Assembly (NCBI RefSeq): GCF_003533305.1
Contig: NZ_DOEH01000018.1
Span: 18,247 to 82,246, forward strand
Length of the DNA: 64,000 bases
Source of the DNA: Providencia sp.
Lineage (GTDB): Bacteria; Pseudomonadota; Gammaproteobacteria; Enterobacterales; Enterobacteriaceae
Direction: 5' to 3'
The translations under genes and the position numbers were made by a program. Position 1 is the first letter of the stretch. Each line of letters opens with the position of its first letter. Shown here piece after piece: positions 26,548-35,389 of this stretch. The notes beneath the pieces were generated by a model. That model saw nothing but the letters and a program-made list of their open reading frames with translations, had not been told where the DNA came from and searched no databases.

Positions 26548-26976
26548 TTATACTAATGAGCGGCTAAATACTTTTTGGAAAAAGCATCTTACATATGAAT
26601 AGACGTTTTTCTTTTCATCTCTTTTTGATAATATCGGCATTTCTGATTTTTCGCCGGTATAAAGTATGCCAATTCGAGGTAATGTCATAATTAGATTTTC
26701 ATCTAATTCGACTTTTTTGAATGATTGACGTAACTGTCTGACTAATTTGTAATAGCTACTTTCAGTGACGATAGTTCCACGTTTTTCCCATATTTCATGC
26801 ATGATTTCTCTTTTGCTTATTGTTTTAATAAGAACAAGCTTTAATAAACAAGATTCATTTTCTGAAAGATTGATAATTTTTTTTCCTCGAGAAAGTGTGC
26901 GTTTGAGCGGGTCATAAACAACATGCTCAGATAAGAGAACCATAGATTCTTTTTCATTATAGTCAGTGCTATTCAT
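26548..26976 (-). CDS. winged-helix (OmpR/ToxR-type DNA-binding) regulator at the edge of the type III locus
   Basis: The frame opens at a GTG (26988), but the ATG at 26976 with GGGA upstream is the better start, giving 142 residues. Residues 15-100 form a Trans_reg_C-type domain: a short N-terminal sheet (VVYDPLKRTLSRGKKIINLSENES), KREIMHEIWEKRGTIVTESSYYKLVRQLRQ as the recognition part, and LPRIGILYTGE as the wing. There is no receiver domain, and the C-terminus has no clear membrane span. HilA, the SPI-1 master activator, also uses this DNA-binding fold but is much larger. This could be a reduced HilA counterpart; that is inference from place and fold. Confidence 0.7.
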   Translation of the reverse strand: MNSTDYNEKESMVLLSEHVVYDPLKRTLSRGKKIINLSENESCLLKLVLIKTISKREIMHEIWEKRGTIVTESSYYKLVRQLRQSFKKVELDENLIMTLPRIGILYTGEKSEMPILSKRDEKKNVYSYVRCFFQKVFSRSLV

Positions 26977-27289
26977 AGTATTTCCCACAAATATAGTTTG
27001 ATTGAAAATTAATTATATACATCCTAACTGTCTCTAAAGTGGTGTTCAATATAAAAAAACGATGCTATATAAGATATCTAAAAAATTCAGGCGTTTTTTT
27101 ATAATAAGACAAAGTGTATTGATGATGTAAATTTAAACTATATTTAGGGGTAATATATATCAATTTCTTATTTGTATTTTTTATATTTATTGATCTTTAT
27201 CAAAAAATAAGGCTTAGTTTATTAAAAAAGTAAGCTAAACCTATTAATACTGGTCGGAGGTCTATTAAATAAAAAAATCATCCACTAAA
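26977..27289. other. intergenic region between the winged-helix gene and the org operon
   Basis: This AT-rich stretch of about 310 nt has no ORF. It contains the probable terminator at 27202-27241 and presumably the promoter of the winged-helix/pilotin pair, but no confident -35/-10 pair was found. Confidence 0.4.
27202..27241 (-). terminator. probable terminator of the prg-org operon
   Basis: On the minus strand GGTTTAG (27241-27235) pairs with CTAAGCC (27217-27211) with one G-T pair, followed by TTATTTTTTG. It lies about 50 nt after the stop of the OrgC-like gene. Confidence 0.6.
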
Positions 27290-27778
27290 TTAGATTGGGC
27301 CAATATCATCGTCATCGTTGTCCCCTTCTAGAGTTACATTACTTATATTATGGTTAAGTTGATTCGTCAAAGGAATAGACATCAAACTGATCGACATATA
27401 ACGGGATAATGCTTTAGTGAATTTTGTGTTTAATGATTGCATCTCAGGATCATCTGAAGATTGGAATGTTTGTGCTACACCAGCTACAAAATTTTGTTTT
27501 TCATCTTTGCCTAAATGGATCATGGTCTTAAATATATGGGCAAAAAATTCCTTCTTATCTTCTCTGGACTTTAGTTCACTAATGAATTGATTAATCTTGT
27601 TTTTTTCATTAGGGGATAGATTTATTTTGTCACTCTGGTACTGATTATTGCTTGCGGTTTTCATGCTTTTTTCCTGCCAAAGTGAGGTTATTTTATGTTG
27701 AATATTTTCAGGCTGTACCTGAGCATTATTCTGTACTGTGGTTGCCATTTTAATTTGTAGGTTGGTTTGCATCGTCAT
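27290..27778 (-). CDS. orgC: OrgC-like type III secretion protein
   Basis: A 162-residue acidic-tailed protein (ending DDDDIGPI) with no recognisable domain; it is mostly helical with a polar N-terminus. It is assigned by position: it follows OrgB with a 29-nt overlap and ends the prgHIJK-orgAB operon, where Salmonella has orgC (about 150 residues), reported to be a secreted factor promoting needle assembly. Sequence similarity could not be checked. Confidence 0.55.
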   Translation of the reverse strand: MTMQTNLQIKMATTVQNNAQVQPENIQHKITSLWQEKSMKTASNNQYQSDKINLSPNEKNKINQFISELKSREDKKEFFAHIFKTMIHLGKDEKQNFVAGVAQTFQSSDDPEMQSLNTKFTKALSRYMSISLMSIPLTNQLNHNISNVTLEGDNDDDDIGPI

Positions 27779-28412
27779 TTCTTTCTTCGGTTAAATTCAT
27801 GAGCTCTATCAAATTTTGATAGGCATTTTTGCGTTCTTGTAAAATCTGACACTGTGTCGGTACCGAAAATACATGGGGTAAGATATTTTTTGTTGCAACC
27901 GAGGGGGAGAAATAAGTAATTTTATTATCGACCTCTAACGCGATGGTATTTTCAGTACTAGTTAATAATTTTAGGTCAGCACAATTTTCAGCAAAACGTG
28001 ATTGTAGGTTTGCAGGAAGATGTAATGCTATATCGGCTGCTTTATGTTGTTGTTTTTCAAAATAGAGCGCCACAATTTCCTGTAGGCGATTATCAGCAAA
28101 AAAATCTGTTAGTAGCTTGGTAAGCTGACTTTCACTTTCGTGAGCTTTCTCTTGATACTGCTTTTCACTGGTTGCTAATACATTAATAAAATCGGCTAAT
28201 AGTTGTTTAATACCCTCGTTATAGCCATGTTGATAGGCGGTTTGGTAGAGCGCTTCTTGTTCTTGTTTTGCTTGCTGATAATACTCATTGGCTTTTTTTT
28301 GAGCTTGTTGAGTGACGGCTTTGCGATACTTATCAGTACTTAATACTTGATGTTTGATTAAGACTTTTTCAGCAACGGTTTGCTTGATATCCGGGGGTGT
28401 TTTCTCTGACAT
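27750..28412 (-). CDS. orgB: type III ATPase regulator/stator (SctL, OrgB-like)
   Basis: The frame opens at a TTG (28430), but the ATG at 28412 gives a natural start and 220 residues. A long helical, Gln/Lys/Glu-rich N-terminal half (residues 20-110) with AYQHGYNEGIKQLL precedes a globular C-terminal half, as in SctL/FliH proteins. It links ATPase InvC to the cytoplasmic sorting platform. It overlaps the orgA-like gene upstream and the orgC-like gene downstream. Confidence 0.78.
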   Translation of the reverse strand: MSEKTPPDIKQTVAEKVLIKHQVLSTDKYRKAVTQQAQKKANEYYQQAKQEQEALYQTAYQHGYNEGIKQLLADFINVLATSEKQYQEKAHESESQLTKLLTDFFADNRLQEIVALYFEKQQHKAADIALHLPANLQSRFAENCADLKLLTSTENTIALEVDNKITYFSPSVATKNILPHVFSVPTQCQILQERKNAYQNLIELMNLTEERNDDANQPTN

Positions 28413-28959
28413 AATGGCATGTTTCTTCAATAGTATTCCAAGGTAGCATCGTTTTCACTGATGGCGGTATAAGCTGCTGAGTTTCATGGCTAAACATATG
28501 TTTTGCGCGCAGAGTATAGGCCGCCCCAAAGGGGGCCAAACATAACAACAGCTGTTGTGCCCCAAGGGCAGTTAAAACTTGTGGAGGCGTTGATGGTTGG
28601 TTTTCTGATTGCCAAAGTGGGCGACTCAAACGAGTGTGAAGTGCTCGATATTGAGAAAGCTCCACCCACCACGGTAGGGGGTCTGCGTGTAATAACACGC
28701 CTAAACCTAAAGCAACTTCAGGAAAAAGTGCCCAATGTTGGGATAACACCTTTGGTAATAACGGCGTCTTTTCATTGGGCATAGGCAAAGAATACTGCTG
28801 GATTAATTGCTGATTGTGTTTTCTTTGTAAAACAGGCGGTAGGTCATGATAGGCCACCCCATTAAAGTCACTATGAAAATAACAACCAGGGGCCAGAAAA
28901 ATATTCCCTTGCGTAATGAGAAGGTTATTCAGCGTTGCCATCAGCCTGTTTCTCCACAT
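28369..28959 (-). CDS. orgA: type III sorting-platform protein (SctK, OrgA-like)
   Basis: A protein of about 196 residues (190 if the ATG at 28941 is used, which has GGAG upstream). It begins MATLNNLLITQGNIFLAPGCYFH and is rich in Leu, Pro and Trp, without membrane segments. It overlaps the end of prgK and the beginning of orgB, exactly the Salmonella prgK-orgA-orgB order. OrgA links the cytoplasmic pod (SpaO) to PrgH of the inner-membrane ring. The assignment rests mainly on size and synteny. Confidence 0.75.
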   Translation of the reverse strand: MWRNRLMATLNNLLITQGNIFLAPGCYFHSDFNGVAYHDLPPVLQRKHNQQLIQQYSLPMPNEKTPLLPKVLSQHWALFPEVALGLGVLLHADPLPWWVELSQYRALHTRLSRPLWQSENQPSTPPQVLTALGAQQLLLCLAPFGAAYTLRAKHMFSHETQQLIPPSVKTMLPWNTIEETCHYVRENTPGYQANRC

Positions 28960-29674
28960 TATTTACAACAGATTTCTTTTTACCTTGTTGGCGAAAAAGT
29001 AATAGTAATGTTCCGCAAAGTGTCAAAATTGCGGCAATAATAGAACCGATTATGATTGGGTTAAATGAATATTCAGGTGCGGATTTTATTTGGTATTGCA
29101 GTGGTGGTCGATTGACTATTACGACGGAGACATTATCGTAGCTAGTTTCGGCAAAGCTACTGGTTAAAAACAGTTTGATTTTATTCATCATCATTTTTGG
29201 GTCTTCACTCCCAGAATAAGTCACCAAACTGGACACATTTTGCGTTTGTTTTGCCGGATTATTGCCATTTAATGGATAACTGACATGAACACGTGCATTA
29301 ATCACATCAGGGATCGTGAGTAAGGATTGTTCGAGGCGCTGTTCAATTAAAGAAAGTAAACGGGTGCGTTCTGCTTGTGGTGATGCCACAAGTGAATCGC
29401 CGGGGAACGCTTGAATAATTTCCACAGGTTCTTTTGATGGCAAGTTATATTGACGTAGTAAATCTACCGCAATCACAAAGTCACCAGGTAAAACCCGAAT
29501 TGAATCCCCATTTTTATTATCTTGTTTGCGAGTGGCCTCGACACCATGCTCTTGCAGTATGGCGAGTACTTCATTGCTCTGTCTTTGACTTAGATGGCTT
29601 AGGAGTAATTGGTTATCACATCCTAGCAATAAGCCAATAAAGCTAATTAAGATAAATTTCTTTAAAATATTCAT
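28925..29674 (-). CDS. prgK: inner-membrane ring lipoprotein (SctJ, PrgK)
   Basis: A 249-residue YscJ/FliF-family lipoprotein. The signal peptide ends in LLLGC, lipidated at Cys19. Family motifs include SQRQSNEVLAILQEHGVEA, the GDFVIAVDLLRQYNLPS region, ERTRLLSLIEQRLEQSLLTIPDVINARVHVSYP and a C-terminal membrane helix (IIIGSIIAAILTLCGTLLLL). PrgK forms the inner ring with PrgH. Confidence 0.95.
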   Translation of the reverse strand: MNILKKFILISFIGLLLGCDNQLLLSHLSQRQSNEVLAILQEHGVEATRKQDNKNGDSIRVLPGDFVIAVDLLRQYNLPSKEPVEIIQAFPGDSLVASPQAERTRLLSLIEQRLEQSLLTIPDVINARVHVSYPLNGNNPAKQTQNVSSLVTYSGSEDPKMMMNKIKLFLTSSFAETSYDNVSVVIVNRPPLQYQIKSAPEYSFNPIIIGSIIAAILTLCGTLLLLFRQQGKKKSVVNNVEKQADGNAE

Positions 29675-29677
29675 GGT

Positions 29678-29974
29678 TTATTGCGCTTTTAAGACCGTAT
29701 CAATAGCTGAAACACTTTTATGTGTCAGTGTACTAATCATATTCATGGTAAGACTGTAATTACCGACTCGATTTTGAAATTGAAGTAATTGAGTTGGATT
29801 ACTTGGGTCAATACTATTCACATTATCCATTAATGCTGCTTTTTCTTGGCTAACAGAAACTGAATATTCGGCAAAAAGCTTTTTAACTTTGTCTTCAATT
29901 GGTATCCCTGATGGTATAACAGATGTCATTTCTGTCGGGCTTATTATTGATAAATTTGGTGTGATAGTTAACAT
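29678..29974 (-). CDS. prgJ: inner rod protein (SctI, PrgJ)
   Basis: A 98-residue protein with the two-helix C-terminal region typical of inner rod proteins: QLLQFQNRVGNYSLTMNMIS, then THKSVSAIDTVLKAQ. It lies between needle gene prgI and prgK as in SPI-1. The rod anchors the needle within the basal body. Confidence 0.88.
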   Translation of the reverse strand: MLTITPNLSIISPTEMTSVIPSGIPIEDKVKKLFAEYSVSVSQEKAALMDNVNSIDPSNPTQLLQFQNRVGNYSLTMNMISTLTHKSVSAIDTVLKAQ

Positions 29975-30028
29975 AGATGATTTCCTAAATAATGCAGAGC
30001 ATCATGTTAAATGATGCTCTATTAAATA

Positions 30029-30337
30029 TTAAACGTTACGAATAATAGCTTGGTCAGTTTCTTTAATAGATTTCATAAAGTTACTTTGTAATTGACGTGC
30101 CATATTATAATTGCCGCTCATTGCTGTGATTTTCGCTAAGACTAGCGGATTATCGACTTCTAAATTGGTACTGGAGAGTATTGTATTTAGCTCATCACCA
30201 AATAACTTAGCTTTGGAGCTAATGCTCGCAGAGGTGCGATATATCATACCTAAATTATTTGTACCGCTCCCTTCTACTTCAAGATCGGATTTTGCCCATC
30301 GATTACTGCCATCTAAACCTGGAATTGGATCTGCCAT
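30029..30337 (-). CDS. prgI: needle subunit (SctF, PrgI)
   Basis: The C-terminal half matches needle proteins: NPLVLAKITAMSGNYNMARQLQSNFMKSIKETDQAIIRNV, compared with the LSEYNLYRNAQSNTVKVFKDIDAAIIQNF end of PrgI. At 102 residues it is about 20 longer than Salmonella PrgI, the excess lying in the polar N-terminal part (ADPIPGLDGSNRWAKSDLEVEGSGTN). The needle exterior might therefore be thicker or differently exposed. The start at 30337 is the only ATG giving this length; an internal ATG at residue 31 would be too short. Confidence 0.9.
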   Translation of the reverse strand: MADPIPGLDGSNRWAKSDLEVEGSGTNNLGMIYRTSASISSKAKLFGDELNTILSSTNLEVDNPLVLAKITAMSGNYNMARQLQSNFMKSIKETDQAIIRNV

Positions 30338-30372
30338 TTGTAAGTCTCTCTTTATTTTGGAAATTAAATTAA

Positions 30373-31575
30373 TTAAAAACTGGTTGAGTTAAAAAACCAA
30401 TGGTTATTACCTAATAAAATATAACCATTAGCATTGGTGACAAAAGATTTTCCCACGAGTTCATTTTTAACAAGGGATACCGAAAATTGAATATGATGCT
30501 CCCCCCATTTTTTATAAAATGAATTCGTGAAGTTTATTAAAGAAATAGTTTGTTTGTCATTTAAACTATCTTTTACGATAAAAATAACTTTATTACCTTT
30601 AGTGATTTTACGCCATTGAACATTACTTTCTGTTAATCCTAACTCGGCTTTTTTTAGTAATTCATCAAAAGTAATAGTTTTTAAATTTATTTTTGTTTTA
30701 CAGTTAAAATAAGATGATAATATTTTGTCTATATTCTTTTCATCATTAATTAAATGGTTATTTGAGATGCTCCTTATTATTGGTTGGCAAGGATTATTAA
30801 GTTCGATTTTTAATATATCTGGAATTGTGTCAATGAGTTTTTCTTCAATTTCACTTTCAAATTTAGACATTATTTTAATAGAGAATTTTTCATTGTACTT
30901 TGCTTTAACGAGTTGTTGCATGCTCCAATCTGAATCTCGTTGTGTTTTCACTAAGATCAGACTTTCATTTTTCATACCTTGGGTGACAATAATCGGGTAG
31001 TGATTGCCTTGAAGAATCTGTTCTAACATCTTTGTTTTCTTTTGCGTATTCTCAGCTGTCTGAGTAGGAATATATTGAAATGTAACAAAAAGAACAAAGA
31101 GAGAGAGTAGCGTGAAGAAAAATACTAGCATAGTTTGTTTATTAATAAAGCTTGTTTTTTGTACTTTAGATTGTTTTTCTTTTGGCTTGAAATCAAGTAA
31201 CGAATTTTCAGTGGTGGTGATATTTTGAGGGCTATCCCAAGTGGAATCCTGCATTTTGATTGCGATAGGAAAAATGTCAGCTAAAAGTAATTGTTGCAGA
31301 ATAACCGGAATGTCGGTGCTGAGGCCATTATCATTGAGTCGAATGGATATACCTTCGTTTGGATTATTTTCATCAGTAATAATGGAAAACTCACAAGCGC
31401 TGCCATCACTAGGAATATAGTAAGTCGTGAAACCGTCATCATTAATGTCGGTTCTATAATCAATGTCTTTATTAATGATAATAAGATTCATATCTGTATT
31501 AATCATTAACTCTTGACCATTCATGGGGCCGCTAGCAATTTTTATTATACAAGCCCGGTTATTTGTGTCGTTCAT
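30373..31575 (-). CDS. prgH: inner-membrane ring protein (SctD, PrgH)
   Basis: A 400-residue protein, close to Salmonella PrgH (392). The N-terminal cytoplasmic domain is FHA-like (residues 5-125). A single membrane span follows (MLVFFFTLLSLFVLFVTFQ, about 148-166), then a periplasmic ring-building part with repeated small domains. It is the first gene of the leftward operon and divergent from invF across 229 nt. Confidence 0.9.
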   Translation of the reverse strand: MNDTNNRACIIKIASGPMNGQELMINTDMNLIIINKDIDYRTDINDDGFTTYYIPSDGSACEFSIITDENNPNEGISIRLNDNGLSTDIPVILQQLLLADIFPIAIKMQDSTWDSPQNITTTENSLLDFKPKEKQSKVQKTSFINKQTMLVFFFTLLSLFVLFVTFQYIPTQTAENTQKKTKMLEQILQGNHYPIIVTQGMKNESLILVKTQRDSDWSMQQLVKAKYNEKFSIKIMSKFESEIEEKLIDTIPDILKIELNNPCQPIIRSISNNHLINDEKNIDKILSSYFNCKTKINLKTITFDELLKKAELGLTESNVQWRKITKGNKVIFIVKDSLNDKQTISLINFTNSFYKKWGEHHIQFSVSLVKNELVGKSFVTNANGYILLGNNHWFFNSTSF

Positions 31576-31804
31576 AAAAAATTATCTCGTGGAATTAAAT
31601 TCACTTTAGTAATGGATTAATCGGATTAGCTATTGGCCGCAAGTAAAGCAAAAAATAGTTTTTTTGTCAGTTGAATTGATCTTATTCATTTACACTTATA
31701 ATTTGGACGGAAAAGTATGAACGATTCCAGAGTATTCCTTTGTTATTTTTTATCCTATCACTCACTCTGTAGCGACTAAACTTAATTGATAAGGCCTACA
31801 GATA
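31576..31804. promoter_or_regulatory. divergent promoter region prgH/invF
   Basis: A 229-nt AT-rich region separates the two outward-facing type III operons and must carry both promoters. I see no clear inverted repeat or confident sigma-70 boxes. It is the single control point from which both halves of the system diverge. Confidence 0.5.
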
Positions 31805-32584
31805 ATGTCAAACAAAGATATTGCTATATTATTAGAAAGTAGAGGCTGTCGCTTTTCTTTGCAGGACAAATTGGTCTTGGCTATACCAAATAAGAATGCA
31901 CCGCCTTTTTTTTATAAATCTATATATTCAAATTTAAATATTTCGATAGAAAATAAGTCTATATTCATTTGCCAAGAGAATGAGTGGGACTTGATAGATA
32001 AAACCCATTGGGATTTATTTTCAATGAATTTATCAGAATTAGTCGAAATTCTAGCAATTATAGACACTGCAACAGGGCAAGCTTTTTTGGCTAAAAAAGA
32101 AGTTATTGAAGTAACCGAAAATTGTAACTATGAGTTTATTTCATTGAATGAAGATTTACCTTTAAAAGCATCAATTAAAAATATTGTGATTGATTTAATT
32201 ATTAGACATCACTCTATATTTGATAGCTGGTGTGAAGTATTAAGACGCTATGAGGCATATGGCATGATGCGGTTTATTCTTTCTTCTGCGCAGGATGATA
32301 GGAATGCCAATATTAATCAGCTATGCGCTCGTTATGGAATCTCCGCATCTTATTTTAGACAGCTTTATAGAGAAAGCTTTAATAAAACTGCGAAAAGAAA
32401 AATTATGAGTGTTCGCATGGCTAATGCAATTTTGCAGTTAATTGAAAGTGAAGATTCAATATTAGATGTGGGGTTAGAAGCCGGTTATTGCTCAGCTTCG
32501 CATTTTACTAATGACATTAAAAAAGAGTTGGGTCTGACTCCATCGGAAATCAGGCACATTGGAGTAACATTATATGAACAGTAA
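31805..32584 (+). CDS. invF: AraC-family activator of the type III locus (InvF-like)
   Basis: A 259-residue protein with a C-terminal AraC domain at about residues 165-255: two helix-turn-helix units, INQLCARYGISASYFRQLYRE and SILDVGLEAGYCSASHFTND, and a GLTPSEIR end. It overlaps invG by 11 nt, as the gene pair does in SPI-1. InvF with chaperone SicA activates sicA-sipBCDA and effector promoters in Salmonella. A matching candidate site is the inverted repeat upstream of sicA at 45016-45042. Confidence 0.9.
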   Translation: MSNKDIAILLESRGCRFSLQDKLVLAIPNKNAPPFFYKSIYSNLNISIENKSIFICQENEWDLIDKTHWDLFSMNLSELVEILAIIDTATGQAFLAKKEVIEVTENCNYEFISLNEDLPLKASIKNIVIDLIIRHHSIFDSWCEVLRRYEAYGMMRFILSSAQDDRNANINQLCARYGISASYFRQLYRESFNKTAKRKIMSVRMANAILQLIESEDSILDVGLEAGYCSASHFTNDIKKELGLTPSEIRHIGVTLYEQ

Positions 32585-34277
32585 AAAAAATCGGGTGTTA
32601 TGTTTAACACTCTTTTTACTGAGTATGAATATTTATTCAGCGCATGCAGAAATTATTGTGGCGGAGCCTGTTACGCAATCAAAGAATCACGATACATTTG
32701 TGGCAAATAATATTGCAATAGGTAAAGTTTTTGATGCGGTTGCAGAGCGTCTTAATAAGCCCATTATATTGAGTAAATTAGCCGCCCAAAAAAAGGTGAC
32801 GGGTAATTTTAATTTAGCCAATGCGGATGAAATGTTTAAAGCATTAACTCGTCGCATTGCATTGGTTTGGTATGACGATGGCGCAGGCATTTATGTTTAC
32901 GATAATAGTGAAATGCGCAGTGCTATTATTCCAACAAATAATGTTAGCAGTAATCAGGTGCTTAATTATATTCAACGAAATGGTATTTATGATTCGCGCT
33001 TTCCTGTGCGTTCACAAGGTGGTGAAAGCCTATTATTTGTTTCTGGACCACCTCTTTATATTGAATTAATCAAAGCGGCATCTTTGTATCTTGCTGAGCA
33101 AATCAAAAAAGAAGAGTTATCCAGCGGTGAAGTGGCAGTTATTCCACTCAAGCATGCATCTGTAACTGATAGAAGTTATTCACTACGGGGACAAAATATT
33201 ACGATCCCCGGCATGTTAACGGTCATTAATACTTTATTTAAAAATGGCGTTGGGATGGAAGAAACACTGCATATTCAGCCACCTCCAGCACCGATTAACT
33301 CAACGGGTGACTCGATAGATGAATTGATGGATGCACCGATTGGCGAGTTAGCACCGTCTACTAATAAACGCATGGTGATGACCCGTGCGCCATCGAATAG
33401 TGCTTTTTCGCTTGTGGCTCACCCTGATAGTAATAGTTTGATTGTTAAAGGTAGCCAAGAAAAAATTCGTTATGTTCGTCAATTAGTTAATACATTAGAT
33501 ATGCGTCGTCGCCAAGTCGAACTCTCATTGTGGATCATCGATATTACGCGTTCTGAATTGGATAATTTGGGCGTGAATTGGGAAGTGGGTACTTTTAAAA
33601 CAGGCACTGGCTCAGTGTCGTTTAATCGCAGCACATTATCGAATAGCCAACAATTTCTTTTGCAGATTGACGCCTTAAATAAAAGCGGTAATGGCCATAT
33701 TGTTTCTCGTCCGGTTTTATTAACACAAGAAAATATTCCTGCTTTATTTGATAACAACACCAGTTTCTACGCCAAGCTACAAGGTGAGCGTATTGCGACT
33801 CTCGAACAAGTGACTTACGGCACGATGGTGAGTGTGATGCCACGTATTTCAGCAGGTAATCATGTGGAAATGGAAGTCAATATTGAGGATGGAGCAGAAA
33901 ATCGCGATAGCGCTGGGAAAACATCGAGTGTTGAGGGTTTACCCGCCGTAAATCGTACCAGTATTAATACGGTCGCCCGCATCGCCAAGGACAGTAGCTT
34001 GTTGATCGGTGGATATACTCGAGAACAATATGTTGAAAATGAAAGTAAAATTCCATTCCTTGGCGATCTCCCTTTTGTTGGTGGATTGTTTAGTCATTCG
34101 TCGACTAACCAACAGAAAATGGTGCGTTTATTTTTAATCCAGCCAAGACTGTTAGAAGAAAATGAAGGATGGGATGGTCGACAATTCTCTGAAAAAACAC
34201 GTATTACAAACCGTGATAGCCAATTACACGGTACGGTTCAATTTCTTCAACAATATATGAGTGAGTCATGGCAATAA
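32574..34277 (+). CDS. invG: outer-membrane secretin (SctC, InvG)
   Basis: A 567-residue secretin with a signal peptide (residues 1-26, ending AHA). N0/N1/N3 ring-building domains follow (VANNIAIGKVFDAVAERLNKPI, then VAVIPLKHASVTDRSYS), and the beta-barrel domain includes RRQVELSLWIIDITRSELDNLGVNWEVG, VSRPVLLTQENIPALFDN and ESKIPFLGDLPFVGGLFS. Its size matches InvG (562). It forms the outer ring and gate of the injectisome. Confidence 0.95.
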   Translation: MNSKKNRVLCLTLFLLSMNIYSAHAEIIVAEPVTQSKNHDTFVANNIAIGKVFDAVAERLNKPIILSKLAAQKKVTGNFNLANADEMFKALTRRIALVWYDDGAGIYVYDNSEMRSAIIPTNNVSSNQVLNYIQRNGIYDSRFPVRSQGGESLLFVSGPPLYIELIKAASLYLAEQIKKEELSSGEVAVIPLKHASVTDRSYSLRGQNITIPGMLTVINTLFKNGVGMEETLHIQPPPAPINSTGDSIDELMDAPIGELAPSTNKRMVMTRAPSNSAFSLVAHPDSNSLIVKGSQEKIRYVRQLVNTLDMRRRQVELSLWIIDITRSELDNLGVNWEVGTFKTGTGSVSFNRSTLSNSQQFLLQIDALNKSGNGHIVSRPVLLTQENIPALFDNNTSFYAKLQGERIATLEQVTYGTMVSVMPRISAGNHVEMEVNIEDGAENRDSAGKTSSVEGLPAVNRTSINTVARIAKDSSLLIGGYTREQYVENESKIPFLGDLPFVGGLFSHSSTNQQKMVRLFLIQPRLLEENEGWDGRQFSEKTRITNRDSQLHGTVQFLQQYMSESWQ

Positions 34278-35368
34278 CACCACTTAGCATCAATAACCGA
34301 TTTTCGGTTAACACTCAAAACAAAAGTCGTACACCATCAAGTGGCAGTAGCGACGATGCCGATGAAGTATCTCGTGGCGCGGGTGTTATCGATAGTTCCA
34401 GTGAATATGCATCTATGTCGATGTTGGCTGCTAGCCATGTTCGTCGAGGAAGTGCCAAGAAAGGTAGTGAAGAAGAGTGGATGCAGTTTGCTGATCGTAT
34501 CTTAGATAAAGATGCGGATGAAAAAGTGCTGCATATAGAAGGTTTACTCAGTAAACAGTTGATGAACCCTAAACAGTTACGTGCTTTTTTATTGCAATAT
34601 TTTACGGACCCCAGCGACTTATTGATGGTACTTGCTGCGTTAGTCAATCGTAAAAAATTAAAAAAAGAACAGATTGAAAATCTCGAGGCACTAGAGAAAC
34701 TGTTGCAATCCGAAGATACCAAACGAAGTGCGCAAGCGGGAATTAATGTCGCACTAATTGCGAGAGCATTTGCTAAAAAGCTGCAATTTAGTGCAGATAA
34801 TTTACGTACGTTATATCGTGAATTTATCAGTTATGACGGACCCGTAGTGTATTTATATGAACAATGGGTTGAAGAGATGGAAGCCCAAGAGCGAGAAAAT
34901 ATGATGCGCTATTTAGGGCGAGCTCTTGCTTGTGATTTACAAGCTTTACCATTAGGTGACCTTAATATTTGTGAGTTTGGTAGCTTTTTTAATCGGGTTG
35001 GTCGACTGCGTGAATTACAGTCTTTAGACCATGTTTTTTGCCAGCAATTTTTTCAATCTGGTTTTTTTCGTCGCAATGAAAAAGCAAATAAATTACAGCT
35101 TGAAAAAGAGTTGAGCCAGTTATTTACCCGAGGCATTCGTCGGCAAGTTAGTTTTGAAGAAGAATTGATCACTTTTATTAACGAAGAATTGCATGTTATG
35201 AGTAGCGACATGCGAGCCCGTTTTTTACAGTTGTTATTAATTGCTTTTTCGGTGATCCCAATCACTGTCTTTCAGTCACTCGACGCGAGGGATGAACTTC
35301 TCGAACAATTAAAAATACTCATGGACCAAATTATGGTGCAGGAGCAAATTCTACACCGCCAGTCATAG
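34268..35368 (+). CDS. invE: gatekeeper protein (SctW, InvE)
   Basis: A 366-residue protein overlapping invG by 10 nt. The N-terminal 60 residues are Ser-rich and disordered, followed by helical HrpJ/YopN-type repeats (EEWMQFADRILDKDADEKVLHIEGLLS, QLRAFLLQYFTDPSDLLMVLAAL). Salmonella InvE has 372 residues. It controls the switch between translocator and effector secretion. Confidence 0.92.
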   Translation: MAITPLSINNRFSVNTQNKSRTPSSGSSDDADEVSRGAGVIDSSSEYASMSMLAASHVRRGSAKKGSEEEWMQFADRILDKDADEKVLHIEGLLSKQLMNPKQLRAFLLQYFTDPSDLLMVLAALVNRKKLKKEQIENLEALEKLLQSEDTKRSAQAGINVALIARAFAKKLQFSADNLRTLYREFISYDGPVVYLYEQWVEEMEAQERENMMRYLGRALACDLQALPLGDLNICEFGSFFNRVGRLRELQSLDHVFCQQFFQSGFFRRNEKANKLQLEKELSQLFTRGIRRQVSFEEELITFINEELHVMSSDMRARFLQLLLIAFSVIPITVFQSLDARDELLEQLKILMDQIMVQEQILHRQS

Positions 35369-35389
35369 TTTGATAGGATAAATAATTCC

